From positions 1 through 64,000 of the forward strand of contig CAMDAD010000013.1 of NCBI GenBank assembly GCA_945888515.1: a stretch of 64,000 nt of DNA, written 5' to 3'. Shown piece by piece: positions 26,447 to 35,731 of this stretch. The first letter of the stretch is position 1. Every line of letters begins with the position of its first letter. Made by a program: the position numbers and the translations under genes. Source of the stretch: Akkermansia muciniphila. Lineage in GTDB: Bacteria; Verrucomicrobiota; Verrucomicrobiia; Verrucomicrobiales; Akkermansiaceae. The notes below the pieces were generated by a model. That model ran no database searches. It was not told where the DNA came from and worked only from the letters and a program-made list of their open reading frames with translations.

Positions 26447-27142
26447 TCAAGACGCTTGATCCTGTGACCACACTTTTTTGCGAAGTGCTTCGAGTGCTGC
26501 CCGCACTTCGGCCTCTTTTTTGCTTTTCCCGCGCCCCTGTGCTAACACCATGTCGCGCCAGAGAACTTGTGCGTGAAATACCTTACGATGATCCGGACCA
26601 CTTTCTCCCGTGATCTGGTAGCGCGGTGCTTGCGTGTCTAATGATTGCAATATTTCCTGCAGAGTGCCTTTGGGATTTCCGACTTCTGTATTTTCCTCTA
26701 CCACGCCTATGCCTTGTTCAAATAAACGCAGAACCAGCTCCTTTGCCGATTGATAACCGGAGTCCAGATAAATGGCACCCACCAACGCTTCCATCGCATC
26801 AGCTAATGTTGACGGCCGTTTTCGTCCCCCACTGGCTTCTTCCCCTTTGCCTAACAAAATATAATGCCCCAGTTGCACCGTTAGGGCAAACTGAGATAGG
26901 GCCTGTCGCGATACCAACTGCGCCCGCAGCTTGGTCATCTGACCCTCGGGAGCCTCCGGGAATTTGCGGAACAGGTGTTCGGTCAAGATCAATTGCAATA
27001 CGGCATCACCGAGAAACTCCAAGCGTTGGTTGTCAAAATGCGCTTTTTGCGATTCATAGGCTAAGCTCGGATGCGTCAAAGCCTCCGCAAGCAACAACGG
27101 ATTGCGAAATTTGTAACCCAGTCTGACTTCGATGCTTTCCAT
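26447..27142 (-). CDS. rnc: Ribonuclease III
   Basis: RNase III cuts double-stranded RNA in rRNA and mRNA processing. The 231-residue product has LGYKFRNPLLLAEALTHPS, the signature NQRLEFLGDAVLQL with catalytic acidic residues, DAMEALVGAIYLDSG, and a C-terminal double-stranded RNA-binding domain (about 155-225). The open frame extends to 27235, but that would overlap tRNA-His. Starts at 27142 (chosen, about eight residues before the LGYKF motif) or 27181 avoid this. Confidence 0.93.
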   Translation of the reverse strand: MESIEVRLGYKFRNPLLLAEALTHPSLAYESQKAHFDNQRLEFLGDAVLQLILTEHLFRKFPEAPEGQMTKLRAQLVSRQALSQFALTVQLGHYILLGKGEEASGGRKRPSTLADAMEALVGAIYLDSGYQSAKELVLRLFEQGIGVVEENTEVGNPKGTLQEILQSLDTQAPRYQITGESGPDHRKVFHAQVLWRDMVLAQGRGKSKKEAEVRAALEALRKKVWSQDQAS

Positions 27143-27202
27143 GCCGTGCGCGTTTTCCTTCTCTCCCGCCCGATACGCCATAGCGCTATCCGACAGGAAA
27201 GA

Positions 27203-27278
27203 TGGGGTGATCGACGGGATTCGAACCCGCAACAACCAGAATCACAATCTGGGGCTCTACCATTGAACTACGACCACC
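27203..27278 (-). tRNA. tRNA-His (GTG anticodon)
   Basis: The minus strand folds into a complete cloverleaf. The acceptor stem pairs 27277-27271 with 27213-27207, the anticodon stem CCAGA/TCTGG encloses a TTGTGAT loop with anticodon GTG at 27245-27243, and the T arm has the TTCGAAT loop. The additional G at -1 (27278) faces C73 (27206), the identity feature of tRNA-His, and CCA is encoded (27205-27203). Confidence 0.96.
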
Positions 27279-27367
27279 ATCTCTCGTTGGGGGGAGGGCA
27301 TCGTAATGAATTTCCTGTCGATAGCAAGACAAAAGTTGCAATTTATTCCCCGAACCGCGGTCTAAAC

Positions 27368-27487
27368 ATGAAGAAATTCACAAGCCCTTTTTTCGCAGCG
27401 CTGCTATTGGCTTTGTCTAAGATTTGCAACTGCGATGATACTGAAGTGCGAGGAAAGATTCGCTCGGCAAAGGAAGCGATTTCCTGA
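27368..27487 (+). CDS. Possible small secreted or membrane peptide
   Basis: A 39-residue open frame begins MKKFTSPFFAALLLALS, a good signal-peptide or membrane-anchor profile, then a short charged tail. Its stop overlaps the next small frame as TGATG. It lies between tRNA-His and the PVC dehydrogenase. No family recognised; it may be a degraded signal sequence or a leader peptide. Confidence 0.35.
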   Translation: MKKFTSPFFAALLLALSKICNCDDTEVRGKIRSAKEAIS

Positions 27488-27600
27488 TGAGAGAAATCCG
27501 ATGGTTTTCTTTTTTAGTCATGTCGGTCCTTTTCTTCATGCCTCTTTGCTGTATGTTTCTCGCATGGCAAAAACTCACTGCTACCTGCTATCGCTCATGA
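27487..27600 (+). CDS. Possible small membrane peptide
   Basis: A 37-residue open frame, starting in a TGATG overlap with the previous one, encodes a single strongly hydrophobic helix (FSFLVMSVLFFMPLCCMFLAW is split by cysteines). It overlaps the dehydrogenase start (27564) by 37 bases in another frame. It could instead be chance reading of leader sequence. Confidence 0.25.
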   Translation: MREIRWFSFLVMSVLFFMPLCCMFLAWQKLTATCYRS

Positions 27601-30600
27601 TGTTTGGCATCGCCGCTGCTCAGTCCAATGCGCCGACGATGAAATTGCAGGGCATCGAATGGGCGAACGATTCGCTGCTCGGCAGCCCGGTTGCCATTTC
27701 GATGGACCATCAAGGCCGAGCCTATGTGACACAAACCATGCGGCGCAAGGAGAGCGAGCTCGATATCCGAGCGCACACGAATTGGGTCACTGATACGCTT
27801 TCGTTTGAGAGTGTGGCCGATCGAGAGGCATTTTATCGGAGAGAATTGAGCACCGAACGTAGCGAGAAAAACAGGAGCTGGCTGAAAGATCGAAACAACG
27901 ATGGTATTTCCGATTTCCGTGACTTGGCCGTCATTTCAGAAAAAATCCATCGCGTCTATGACAGGGCGGGAAAGGGAGTCGCGGACACCAGCGAGGTATT
28001 TGTCGATGGTCTCAATGATGCCATGACAGGCGTAGCCGCTGGCGTTATGAGCTATGGCGATGATGTCTATCTCGCCGCCATCCCGCGTGTCTGGAAATTT
28101 TCCGCGAACCGCAAACCAGGTGCCGCGGACTTTGCAAAAGAAATTCTGTTAGAAGGGTTCGGTGTGCGCATCGCCTACTCGGGACATGACATGCACGGTT
28201 TGACCATGGGACCTGATGGGCGTGTGTATTGGACCATCGGCGATAAAGGACTCAACGTCACTGATGCGAATGGCATCGTGCACAAAAAAGCCAGCGAAGG
28301 CGCGGTGCTGCGCTGCGAGCCCGATGGGAGTGGCTTTGAAATTTTCGCGCGTGGCTTGCGCAATCCACAAGAGATTGCCTTTGACCAATGGGGCAATCTT
28401 TTCAGCGTCGATAACGATGGCGACTTCAAAGGTGAGCGCGAACGCATCGTTTATATCACGGAGCGCAGTGACTCCGGTTGGCGTTGCAATTGGCAGTATC
28501 GTGGCAGTGGCTATAATCCATGGATGGACGAAAAGCTTTCCGTGCCGCAGTGGGCCGGTCAGGCCGGCTATATCACACCACCACTGGCTAACTACCTCGA
28601 TGGCCCCAGTGGTTTCCTTTATAATCCCGGCACCGCTCTCGGTGATGCGTGGAAGGACACGTTTTTCGTTACATTATTTCCCGGTCGGAAATTGGCGGCC
28701 TTTCAGTTGGAACCATCTGGTGCGAGCTTTCGTATGACCCACGACCGACTCGCTTTCAGCGGTCCGATGATGACCGGTCTGTCATGGGGGCCCGATGGAG
28801 CCATTTACGTTGCCGACTGGAATAGCGCTGCGTGGGATCCGCACGATAAAGGGAAAATTTGGAGACTCGACGTCGATGCCAAAGACAAAAATCCGCAACG
28901 TCTCCTCACACAGTCTCTCCTGCGCGAAGGGATGGCGAAACAACCGGTCGCAGAGTTGACGAAGTTGTTAGGTCACGACGATCAGCGCATTCGACGCGAT
29001 GCTCAATTTTCTTTGGTCGCGCGCGGCGAAGTAACCATTCTGTTAGATGCAGCGCAAAATCATAAATCGCTTCTCGCGCGCGTCCACGCGATCTGGGGAC
29101 TCGGCCAACTCGGGCGCAAAGACTCCAACGCTGTCGCTCCCCTGCTGCCCTTGTTGAAAGATCGGCAACCCGAAGTGCGCGCGCAAGCAGCCAAGGCAAT
29201 TGGCGATGCCGCTTACCAACCCGCCGCGGCCGATCTTGCTACTTTGCTGCAAGATTCCGAAGTGCGTGTGAGTTACCACGCTGCCATAGCGCTCTCTAAA
29301 ACGGGCTCTGACAAGCATACAAATGCCATCACAGAAATGCTGGCTAACCGCGCGAATGACGACGTCTTTCTCCGCCACGCCGCCATTACCGCGTTGGCGG
29401 GTGTGTGTGCTAAACATCCTAGCGTCCTTGTCGGCATGCGTGAGCACAAAAGCTCCACTGTGCGCATCGCTTCCGTGGTGGCACTGCGCCGCTTGGCTGA
29501 TGCGGGAGTCGTTACCTTTCTTAACGACTTCGATCCTCTTGTCTCCGCTGAAGCTGCTCGAGCCATCCATGATGACGATTCCATCACAGCCGCCCTTCCC
29601 GCACTCGCAAAATTTCTCACAATCTATTCCGGCGCAGATCCTGTGATCCTTCGTCGTGCCATATCGGCTAACCTTCGCATAGGCGGCAGCGAGTCCGCCC
29701 AGCGTCTTTCCGATTACGCAGCGCGCACCAGCGCCCCCGAATCCATGCGCAAAGAAGCGCTCGATAGCCTCATCACCTGGCTGAAGCCAATACCACTCGA
29801 CCGCGTGGAAGGACGCTATCGCCCTCTAGCCCCCCGCTCCGCCAGCGAATTGCATGGAGCCCTCGTCAAGACTGCCGAGTCTCTTCTCGCGGATGCCTCC
29901 GCCCCGGTTCGTCAAAGCACTTGTGAGCTGATCAAAATTGCCGGCTTTGACAAAAGCAATCAGACTCTGCATCGCCTCGTAGCAAATGAAAAAGAAAATG
30001 CCACCGTGCGTGCTGCTGCCTTGCAAACCCTCGCTGCACTCAAGGACCTCGACCTCGCGCGCGCCAACGAGGCCGCTCTCTCGTCCAACGATGCCAGTTT
30101 GCGCAATTCCGCTCTGCAACTACTCTCCCGCGCGGGTGGTGCCAGCGAAAAAGTAGTTCCACTGCTCGAAAAAGTGTTAGAAAAAGGTAAGCCTGCCGAA
30201 ATGCAGGATGCCTTCGCCACACTTGGAAGTATGAAGAGCCCCGCCGCAAAAAAAACGCTCCTTTCGTGGATGAAAAAACTTTTATCAAATGCTGTGCCTG
30301 AGGCTGCGCGTCTTGATCTGTTAGAAGCATCCCGCGCTCAGAACGATGACGCATTGAATAAAGCCATCGCTGCTTATGAGAAGGGTAGATCGTCCGATGA
30401 CAAACTCGCTGTTTTCCGTGAAACTCTGCAAGGTGGCAATGCCGCGCGCGGCAAACAAATCGCGCTCGAACATCTCGCCGCCCAATGTACTCGCTGCCAC
30501 AAGATCGGTAAAGAGGGTGCCGAGGTAGGCCCTGATCTATCGAAAATCGGCAAACGCATGAACCGCGAGCAACTGCTAGAAGCGATCGTCTTGCCTAATG

Positions 30601-30848
30601 CTACCATTGCCAAAGGATATGATATCATCGTAATCACGCTAAAAGATGGCAAAACGCTCAGTGGTTGCGTTGAAAAAGAAAATGCCACGGAACTGCAATT
30701 GCGTGGTGCCGACAAATCAGTTGCTGCCGTGCGCCTCGACCAAATTGCGAACCGCACGATTCCCCAGTCCATGATGCCTCCCATGGATGCATTACTCAAC
30801 AAGCGTGAACTTCGTGACCTGATCGAATACATGTCGACGCTGAAATAA
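27564..30848 (+). CDS. PVC-type membrane-bound dehydrogenase with HEAT repeats and c-type haem domain
   Basis: The 1094-residue protein has a signal peptide (about 1-20), a beta-propeller like that of soluble glucose dehydrogenases (about 30-430, with HDMHGLTMGPDG and GLRNPQEIAFDQWG segments), a HEAT-repeat solenoid (about 450-930) and a C-terminal haem-binding domain with CTRCH (975-979) and MMPPM near the end. This combination is characteristic of Planctomycetes and Verrucomicrobia, where such proteins are thought to oxidise sugars in the periplasm. Upstream in-frame starts at 27435 and 27501 lack a signal peptide directly at the N-terminus. Confidence 0.88.
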   Translation: MAKTHCYLLSLMMFGIAAAQSNAPTMKLQGIEWANDSLLGSPVAISMDHQGRAYVTQTMRRKESELDIRAHTNWVTDTLSFESVADREAFYRRELSTERSEKNRSWLKDRNNDGISDFRDLAVISEKIHRVYDRAGKGVADTSEVFVDGLNDAMTGVAAGVMSYGDDVYLAAIPRVWKFSANRKPGAADFAKEILLEGFGVRIAYSGHDMHGLTMGPDGRVYWTIGDKGLNVTDANGIVHKKASEGAVLRCEPDGSGFEIFARGLRNPQEIAFDQWGNLFSVDNDGDFKGERERIVYITERSDSGWRCNWQYRGSGYNPWMDEKLSVPQWAGQAGYITPPLANYLDGPSGFLYNPGTALGDAWKDTFFVTLFPGRKLAAFQLEPSGASFRMTHDRLAFSGPMMTGLSWGPDGAIYVADWNSAAWDPHDKGKIWRLDVDAKDKNPQRLLTQSLLREGMAKQPVAELTKLLGHDDQRIRRDAQFSLVARGEVTILLDAAQNHKSLLARVHAIWGLGQLGRKDSNAVAPLLPLLKDRQPEVRAQAAKAIGDAAYQPAAADLATLLQDSEVRVSYHAAIALSKTGSDKHTNAITEMLANRANDDVFLRHAAITALAGVCAKHPSVLVGMREHKSSTVRIASVVALRRLADAGVVTFLNDFDPLVSAEAARAIHDDDSITAALPALAKFLTIYSGADPVILRRAISANLRIGGSESAQRLSDYAARTSAPESMRKEALDSLITWLKPIPLDRVEGRYRPLAPRSASELHGALVKTAESLLADASAPVRQSTCELIKIAGFDKSNQTLHRLVANEKENATVRAAALQTLAALKDLDLARANEAALSSNDASLRNSALQLLSRAGGASEKVVPLLEKVLEKGKPAEMQDAFATLGSMKSPAAKKTLLSWMKKLLSNAVPEAARLDLLEASRAQNDDALNKAIAAYEKGRSSDDKLAVFRETLQGGNAARGKQIALEHLAAQCTRCHKIGKEGAEVGPDLSKIGKRMNREQLLEAIVLPNATIAKGYDIIVITLKDGKTLSGCVEKENATELQLRGADKSVAAVRLDQIANRTIPQSMMPPMDALLNKRELRDLIEYMSTLK

Positions 30849-31012
30849 TTCCAGCTGATACGATGCAACGATGAGTCACCTCGCTTGTAGGGCGTCTTTG
30901 CTGCGCCGACGCGTATGTTGACGATGCATGGCGCCAAACTAGATACTGGAGTTGATCGACAAGTGCCGCAAACAGTGCCTATTTTTCCGACCATGCTGAC
31001 ACGAATTTTTTG

Positions 31013-31041
31013 TTGACAATTAATTCGGTTCATGGCAATCT
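31013..31041 (+). promoter_or_regulatory. Possible promoter with short leader
   Basis: A perfect TTGACA (31013-31018) is followed after 17 bases by a weak CAATCT (31036-31041), nine bases before the ATG at 31051. The -35 is strong but the -10 is poor. The close spacing to the start resembles the promoter at 26322-26349. Confidence 0.35.
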
Positions 31042-31050
31042 CACGTCGCT

Positions 31051-31737
31051 ATGAAGCTAACAAAACTAATTATTATTGCTGCTGCCTCTGCTGTTGCTCA
31101 CGCACAACAGGCTACCACAACCACCAGTGCCATCTCAGAAAACGATGCATACCTTGACGTAAGCGGAGTTTACAATGAGTTTTCCGGCAACGTTGACGCC
31201 GAAGGCTTCCGCGTAAACGGTGGCTTCGCCTTTGGCAATGGCCTGTCCTTGGATGGTCGTTTCGAAAATGCTTATCTTGATTTAACCGGTTTTGGACCAG
31301 GCGGACCTGGAGAGCCAGCTGCAGCAACTGAAGTCAAATTCAATGAACTGCGTGCCCTTGTTCACTACACTCACCAAGTCAATGACGGCGCTGCCCTCAT
31401 TGGTGGTCTGGGTTATGGTAAACTCGGATTCAACTACGGCGGCAGTGAATTGATTTCCACCGAAGGCCTCTTGGCTGACATCGGTGTGCAAATCAAATCG
31501 GATCGTGTATCCGCTGCTTTGACATACACCCATCTTTTCGCATTCCACACCGCTAGCTTCGCTTTTGGTGGTGGTGAGCAACTGCAAGATGAAGACCTCG
31601 GCTTTCTTGAAGGATCCTTGGGCTATCAAGTAAACGACAACGTTTCCGCTATTCTTTCCGTGCAAACCCAAGTTTTGGGCGACACGGAGATTGAGAAGGA
31701 GCTGAGCGTTGCTCTTGGCTTGCGCTACAACTTCTAA
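31051..31737 (+). CDS. Outer-membrane beta-barrel protein
   Basis: The 228-residue product has a signal peptide (about 1-19, cleaved near AHAQ), then alternating strands rich in glycine and aromatics, and ends LRYNF with a C-terminal phenylalanine for BAM recognition. The size and layout fit an eight-stranded OmpA-like or porin-family barrel. No ligand can be inferred. A strong terminator follows at 31763-31791. Confidence 0.82.
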   Translation: MKLTKLIIIAAASAVAHAQQATTTTSAISENDAYLDVSGVYNEFSGNVDAEGFRVNGGFAFGNGLSLDGRFENAYLDLTGFGPGGPGEPAAATEVKFNELRALVHYTHQVNDGAALIGGLGYGKLGFNYGGSELISTEGLLADIGVQIKSDRVSAALTYTHLFAFHTASFAFGGGEQLQDEDLGFLEGSLGYQVNDNVSAILSVQTQVLGDTEIEKELSVALGLRYNF

Positions 31738-31762
31738 TTGTAACGGAGTTATCTAATTTTAA

Positions 31763-31791
31763 GGCATGAGCGAGAGCTCATGCCTTTTTTT
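31763..31791 (+). terminator. Intrinsic terminator of the outer-membrane protein gene
   Basis: GGCATGAGC (31763-31771) and GCTCATGCC (31776-31784) form a perfect nine-base stem with a GAGA tetraloop, followed by seven T residues (31785-31791). A textbook terminator 25 bases past the stop. Confidence 0.93.
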
Positions 31792-31895
31792 ACGCCCCCT
31801 ACGAAGGCAAAACAATGTCCGATGTCATGGTGGAGACGTGCTGGACAGCTGCAACAAAATCATGCACATTGTCGCAGTCCCCAGCGAGAATGCCC

Positions 31896-32393
31896 ATGGA
31901 ATCTATCGTAAATCTCATTTCCGAACCATTTGTCATCGGACTGATCGTCGGGCTACTGCCAGCGGCTCTGGCGTGCAAGAGTGCCTTGGCCACCAAATTT
32001 CTCTGTAAAAAAGAACGCCAAAAACACGAGAAGGAAGTTGCCGAGCTCAAGACGCACTTGCAAACGCAGTTGCAAATCAATGCGAGCGGTAATGACTCGC
32101 TCCAAAAGGAGTTAGAGCAGCTGCGTTCACAAAATGAGACCCTGCGCATCAATCTCGCAGCCGCCCAGCAAAAGCCCGGTCGCGCGGAAATGCGGCATTT
32201 GCAAATCACCGAGGCTGCTGTGCGCTCGATGCGTGAGCAGGCACCAGGCTTCGCGCAAGCGTGGGAGCGGGCGATGCGCGATGCCGAAAAAATCGCTGAA
32301 CAACAAGAGAGCGGACTGGTGAGAATGGTTCGCCGCATGATCCCTTCGTTAGGCCCGAGCCAATCGAAGACGGAAAAAGATTCAGAACCATGA
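31896..32393 (+). CDS. Membrane-anchored coiled-coil protein of unknown function
   Basis: From the ATG at 31896 the 165-residue protein has one N-terminal transmembrane helix (FVIGLIVGLLPAALACKSAL) and then a long coiled coil rich in Lys, Glu and Gln (about 40-100). A charged helical C-terminal half follows. RmuC-like or Smc-like fragments can look similar, but no conserved motif is seen. The open frame extends to 31815 without added features. Confidence 0.55.
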   Translation: MESIVNLISEPFVIGLIVGLLPAALACKSALATKFLCKKERQKHEKEVAELKTHLQTQLQINASGNDSLQKELEQLRSQNETLRINLAAAQQKPGRAEMRHLQITEAAVRSMREQAPGFAQAWERAMRDAEKIAEQQESGLVRMVRRMIPSLGPSQSKTEKDSEP

Positions 32394-32477
32394 TGGGCGG
32401 CTGGCGATGAAGACTCTCGGATCTCTTTTTGAAACAAAACGGTGACGTTTTTGATCTAAGTCGTGACTTCGGAGAGG

Positions 32478-32912
32478 ATGTCGGTTAAAAAAATGCCTGC
32501 CTTTTTTCAATCCATCCCTCACGGAACTATGTGGACAGAATACAACGGAATTTTTGGAGTCGGCTGCCTGAGTATGCTAGTCTTAGCGATCCTTTGGTTT
32601 GTTTTGGAGAGGAAACTGGGTCGGCATGGATGGAAATACCGAGGCGCCGTCAGTACAGCAGTCGCCGCACTCATCGTGGCTGGAACATGGTTCGTTGATG
32701 ATCTTCCTTGGATTTGGTTGATCCCACAGGTTACGATCTTACTATGGCTAGCCACATTTGTTTTGATGATTACCAGTATCGTTTCTGCATGGTGCATCAA
32801 AAAAAACAATCGATGGCCTTTGGTCACTGTTGGATTATTATCGCTCGGGTGTAATGCCTGTTCATTTTTGGTATTTTTGTGGATGGCTACGGTATCGCCC
32901 GCTGGTGTTTGA
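32478..32912 (+). CDS. Small multi-pass membrane protein of unknown function
   Basis: The product, 144 residues from ATG 32478, has about four transmembrane helices with short charged loops. No family is recognised. Alternative starts are GTG 32463 and ATG 32493. It lies between the coiled-coil protein and alr; no shared function is evident. Confidence 0.55.
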   Translation: MSVKKMPAFFQSIPHGTMWTEYNGIFGVGCLSMLVLAILWFVLERKLGRHGWKYRGAVSTAVAALIVAGTWFVDDLPWIWLIPQVTILLWLATFVLMITSIVSAWCIKKNNRWPLVTVGLLSLGCNACSFLVFLWMATVSPAGV

Positions 32913-33032
32913 GATTTCTGTTTGCCAGCGCAGGATGGGGCGGTGATTGTTGAAACCAAGTGATGAAAATCTGCTTTTGATCTGTTCCATCTCTGTGCTT
33001 GTCAGCGGCAGCGCGCGCGTTAGGCTGAAGCA

Positions 33033-34142
33033 GTGGAATCGTTTGGGCATACATCGCCGCCCAGAGCATGGGCGGAAATTGATCGTGAGGCATTGCGTCA
33101 CAATTTGGAAGTGGCGCGTGCGGTATGGCCCGGCATGGCAATGATGGCTGTCGTGAAGGCTGGGGCTTATGGGCATGGCCTAGAGGAGGTTGCACGCGTG
33201 TTTGCGCAGGCAGGTGTGGCTTTTTTGGGTGTGGCGAATGTAGGGGAGGCCCGGCGTATTGCACATGCGGGTATCAAGTGTCGGATCTATCTCCTCGGAG
33301 CTACGTGGCGGGAGGAGCGCGAGGAAATACTCGATCGCGACTGGACGCCGTGCATTTCCTCGATGGAGGAGGCAAGGCATTTTGATGCCTTGGCGCGGGC
33401 GCGCGGCAAGTCGCTCGCGGTTCACTTGGCGGTCGATACGGGTATGGGGCGCGGTGGTTTTGTGGCGGAGCATTTGCCGGATATTTTGGCGGAGTTGCAA
33501 GAGTTGGAAGGTTTGCAGATCGAAGGCATCGGCTCGCATTTGCCCTCTGCGGATGAAGATGAGGAATTCACGCGGGCACAGTTTGCACAGTTTGCGGGTA
33601 TCATCGATGAGTTAGGAGGAGAGAAGACATTTGCCTGGCGGCATCTGGCGAACAGTGCGGGTTTGCTTGGTTATGAACCGCGCGATTGCAACCTGGCGCG
33701 ACCTGGGCTGATGTTGTATGGCATTTCGCCATTACCGAGCTATCAGGATGCATTGCGACCAGCGATGACATTGAAATCGCGTGTGACATTGATCCGAACT
33801 CTGCCCACGGGGCACGGGGTTTCGTATGGTCGTAGTTTCGTGACGAAAAGGCCTACGCGGGTGGCTACGATTGGCATGGGCTATGGCGATGGCTATCCGC
33901 GCCATGTCTCTGGTCATGCACCGCGGGTATATCTGCGTGGACAGTATTTTCCGATTCTGGGACGTGTGACGATGGATCAAATGATGATCGATGTTACCGA
34001 TGCCGCTGAGGTGAGCGAGGGCGATGAGGTGGAACTATTCGGTTCGCACATTTCCGTGAATGAAGTGGCACAAAAAGCGGATACCATTTCATGGCATGTA
34101 TTGACAGGCATTACGGCACGGGTAGTACGGTTGTATCTGTGA
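33033..34142 (+). CDS. alr: Alanine racemase
   Basis: Alanine racemase makes D-alanine for peptidoglycan, using pyridoxal phosphate. The 369-residue enzyme starts at GTG 33033, then AWAEIDREALRHNL. The PLP lysine is Lys42 in MAVVKAGAYGHG, and RPGLMLYGISP, GVSYGR and a late GRVTMDQMMIDVT segment with the second-subunit residues follow. Length and motifs are normal. No ddl or other wall gene is adjacent. Confidence 0.95.
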   Translation: MESFGHTSPPRAWAEIDREALRHNLEVARAVWPGMAMMAVVKAGAYGHGLEEVARVFAQAGVAFLGVANVGEARRIAHAGIKCRIYLLGATWREEREEILDRDWTPCISSMEEARHFDALARARGKSLAVHLAVDTGMGRGGFVAEHLPDILAELQELEGLQIEGIGSHLPSADEDEEFTRAQFAQFAGIIDELGGEKTFAWRHLANSAGLLGYEPRDCNLARPGLMLYGISPLPSYQDALRPAMTLKSRVTLIRTLPTGHGVSYGRSFVTKRPTRVATIGMGYGDGYPRHVSGHAPRVYLRGQYFPILGRVTMDQMMIDVTDAAEVSEGDEVELFGSHISVNEVAQKADTISWHVLTGITARVVRLYL

Positions 34143-34188
34143 CGGCTGTGGTCTTGCGTTATACGTGGTGGCGATGTAGGGTTCGGGC

Positions 34189-34818
34189 GTGAGATTGCTG
34201 GCATGGTTGATGGGATTTTCGCTCAGCATCCTCTTGATTTGGATGATCTGGGGCGGGCATTGGGCGCAGTGGACGAATGCACAGGTGGTCAGTGAAGCGC
34301 TACAAGGCTATGGCGTTTCCGCAGGGTTCGCGGGCGTGGTGTTACTGGTGCTCGATCTTGTCCTACCAGTGCCGGGCACGGTGGTGATGTCGGCGTTGGG
34401 TTTTTTGTATGGCACATTATTGGGTGCAGCGTTGGGATTCGTCGGATCGTTTATCGCGGGAATGATCGGTTATGGTGTGGGGCGATTGTTTACCGAAAAA
34501 ACCGCGCGTTGGTTTCTTGGCGAAAAGGACTTTGTGCGAGGTAAGGCCATCTTTGCCCGTGGCGGTGGCTGGGTGATCGCGCTCTCGCGTGCGGTGCCAA
34601 TTTTACCAGAGGCACTGGCGGTAACGGCGGGTCTGTTGCGCATGCCGGTTTCGGCTTTTGTCTTATCACTGACTTGCGGCAGCTTGCCGATGGCAGTGCT
34701 TTTCGCGTGGATTGGTGCTTCGGGGCATGATAGGCCGGTGATGATGCTGGGGCTCAGTTTTGCCGTGCCTGCCGTATTGTGGACCTGCGCCTCGTGGGGG
34801 CAGCGACGCAATCATTGA
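34189..34818 (+). CDS. VTT domain (TVP38/TMEM64/DedA-type) membrane protein
   Basis: The 209-residue protein, from GTG 34189, has about five to six helices and the family signature of a VTT protein: a LPVPGTVVMSALGFLYG re-entrant-like segment, GSFIAGMIGYGVGR, and a later SRAVPILPEALAVTAGLLRM segment. Such proteins are linked to lipid scrambling and envelope stress. The gene lies directly before the pst/pho cluster but has its own spacing of 92 bases. Confidence 0.83.
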   Translation: MRLLAWLMGFSLSILLIWMIWGGHWAQWTNAQVVSEALQGYGVSAGFAGVVLLVLDLVLPVPGTVVMSALGFLYGTLLGAALGFVGSFIAGMIGYGVGRLFTEKTARWFLGEKDFVRGKAIFARGGGWVIALSRAVPILPEALAVTAGLLRMPVSAFVLSLTCGSLPMAVLFAWIGASGHDRPVMMLGLSFAVPAVLWTCASWGQRRNH

Positions 34819-34829
34819 TGATTGCATTT

Positions 34830-34847
34830 CTGTGACGGAATCGTCAC
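34830..34847 (+). promoter_or_regulatory. Candidate Pho box / inverted repeat upstream of pstB
   Basis: CTGTGAC-GGAA-TCGTCAC (34830-34847) has the 7+4+7 layout of a PhoB box, with 5 and 4 of 7 matches to CTGTCAT. It also reads as an inverted repeat, TGTGAC(6)GTCACA (34831-34848), so a different dimeric regulator is possible. It lies 63 bases before pstB. Confidence 0.4.
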
Positions 34848-34910
34848 AATCGGCCTGTCGTGCGGGTAAAATGATGATGTCATACTAACAACTTTATCCG
34901 ATTGCGAAAG

Positions 34911-35714
34911 ATGACAGACCTAGCCCCTACCACGGAATGCACCACCTTGACTCCAGTTGCCACAGCGGTAGCGGTGGAGGAAGTCGATTTTTGTTATGGC
35001 TCATCACGTGTGCTGAAAAACATTAGTTTACCGATCGAAGCAAACAAAGTCACCGCATTCATTGGGCCTTCGGGTTGCGGTAAGTCCACATTGTTGCGCT
35101 GCATCAATCGTATGAACGATGAGATACCTGGTGCGCGCATTACGAAAGGTCGGATTTGCTTGCATGGGGAAGACATTCACGGTCCAGACGTGGATGTGGT
35201 TAAACTGCGCAGTGAAGTGGGCATGGTGTTTCAGAAGTCCAATGTATTTCCGCGCAGCATTTTCGAAAATGTGGCTTACGGTTTGCGGGTGCGGGGCGAA
35301 CGTGATGGGTCAGTCATCGAGCGCAGCGTGGAGGAGGCTTTGAAGCAATCGGCACTGTGGGATGAGGTGAAAGATCGTTTGCACGAGTCGGGTTTGGGAT
35401 TGTCCGGCGGTCAGCAGCAGCGCTTGTGCATTGCGCGCGCCATTGCGGTGAAGCCGAACGTCGTGCTTATGGACGAGCCGTGCAGCGCGCTGGATCCGAT
35501 TGCGACACTCAAAGTGGAGGAGCTGTTGTGGGAGCTACGTAGCAGCTATACCTTTATCGTGGTGACACACAGCATGCAGCAAGCATCACGCATTTCAGAC
35601 CGCACCGCCTTTTTTTACATGGGGGAAGTCGTAGAATATGATCTCACCAACAAAATGTTTACCAATCCACGCGAGAAACGCACAGAAGAATACATCAGTG
35701 GCCGCTTCGGCTGA
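34911..35714 (+). CDS. pstB: Phosphate ABC transporter ATP-binding protein PstB
   Basis: PstB hydrolyses ATP for the PstSCAB phosphate importer. The 267-residue protein has Walker [10 protein letters not shown], the PstB-typical LRCINRMND, a Q-loop [23 protein letters not shown] signature LSGGQQQR, Walker [13 protein letters not shown] and the H-loop VVTHSM. The start is ATG 34911. pstS, pstC and pstA are not in the window. It is followed 17 bases later by phoU. Confidence 0.93.
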   Translation: MTDLAPTTECTTLTPVATAVAVEEVDFCYGSSRVLKNISLPIEANKVTAFIGPSGCGKSTLLRCINRMNDEIPGARITKGRICLHGEDIHGPDVDVVKLRSEVGMVFQKSNVFPRSIFENVAYGLRVRGERDGSVIERSVEEALKQSALWDEVKDRLHESGLGLSGGQQQRLCIARAIAVKPNVVLMDEPCSALDPIATLKVEELLWELRSSYTFIVVTHSMQQASRISDRTAFFYMGEVVEYDLTNKMFTNPREKRTEEYISGRFG

Positions 35715-35731
35715 TTTTAGAAAAAAAGACT

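Noticed and set aside
27143-27235. N-terminal extension of RNase III
   Set aside because: It would overlap tRNA-His, and the extra residues are not part of the RNase III family; internal starts fit better.
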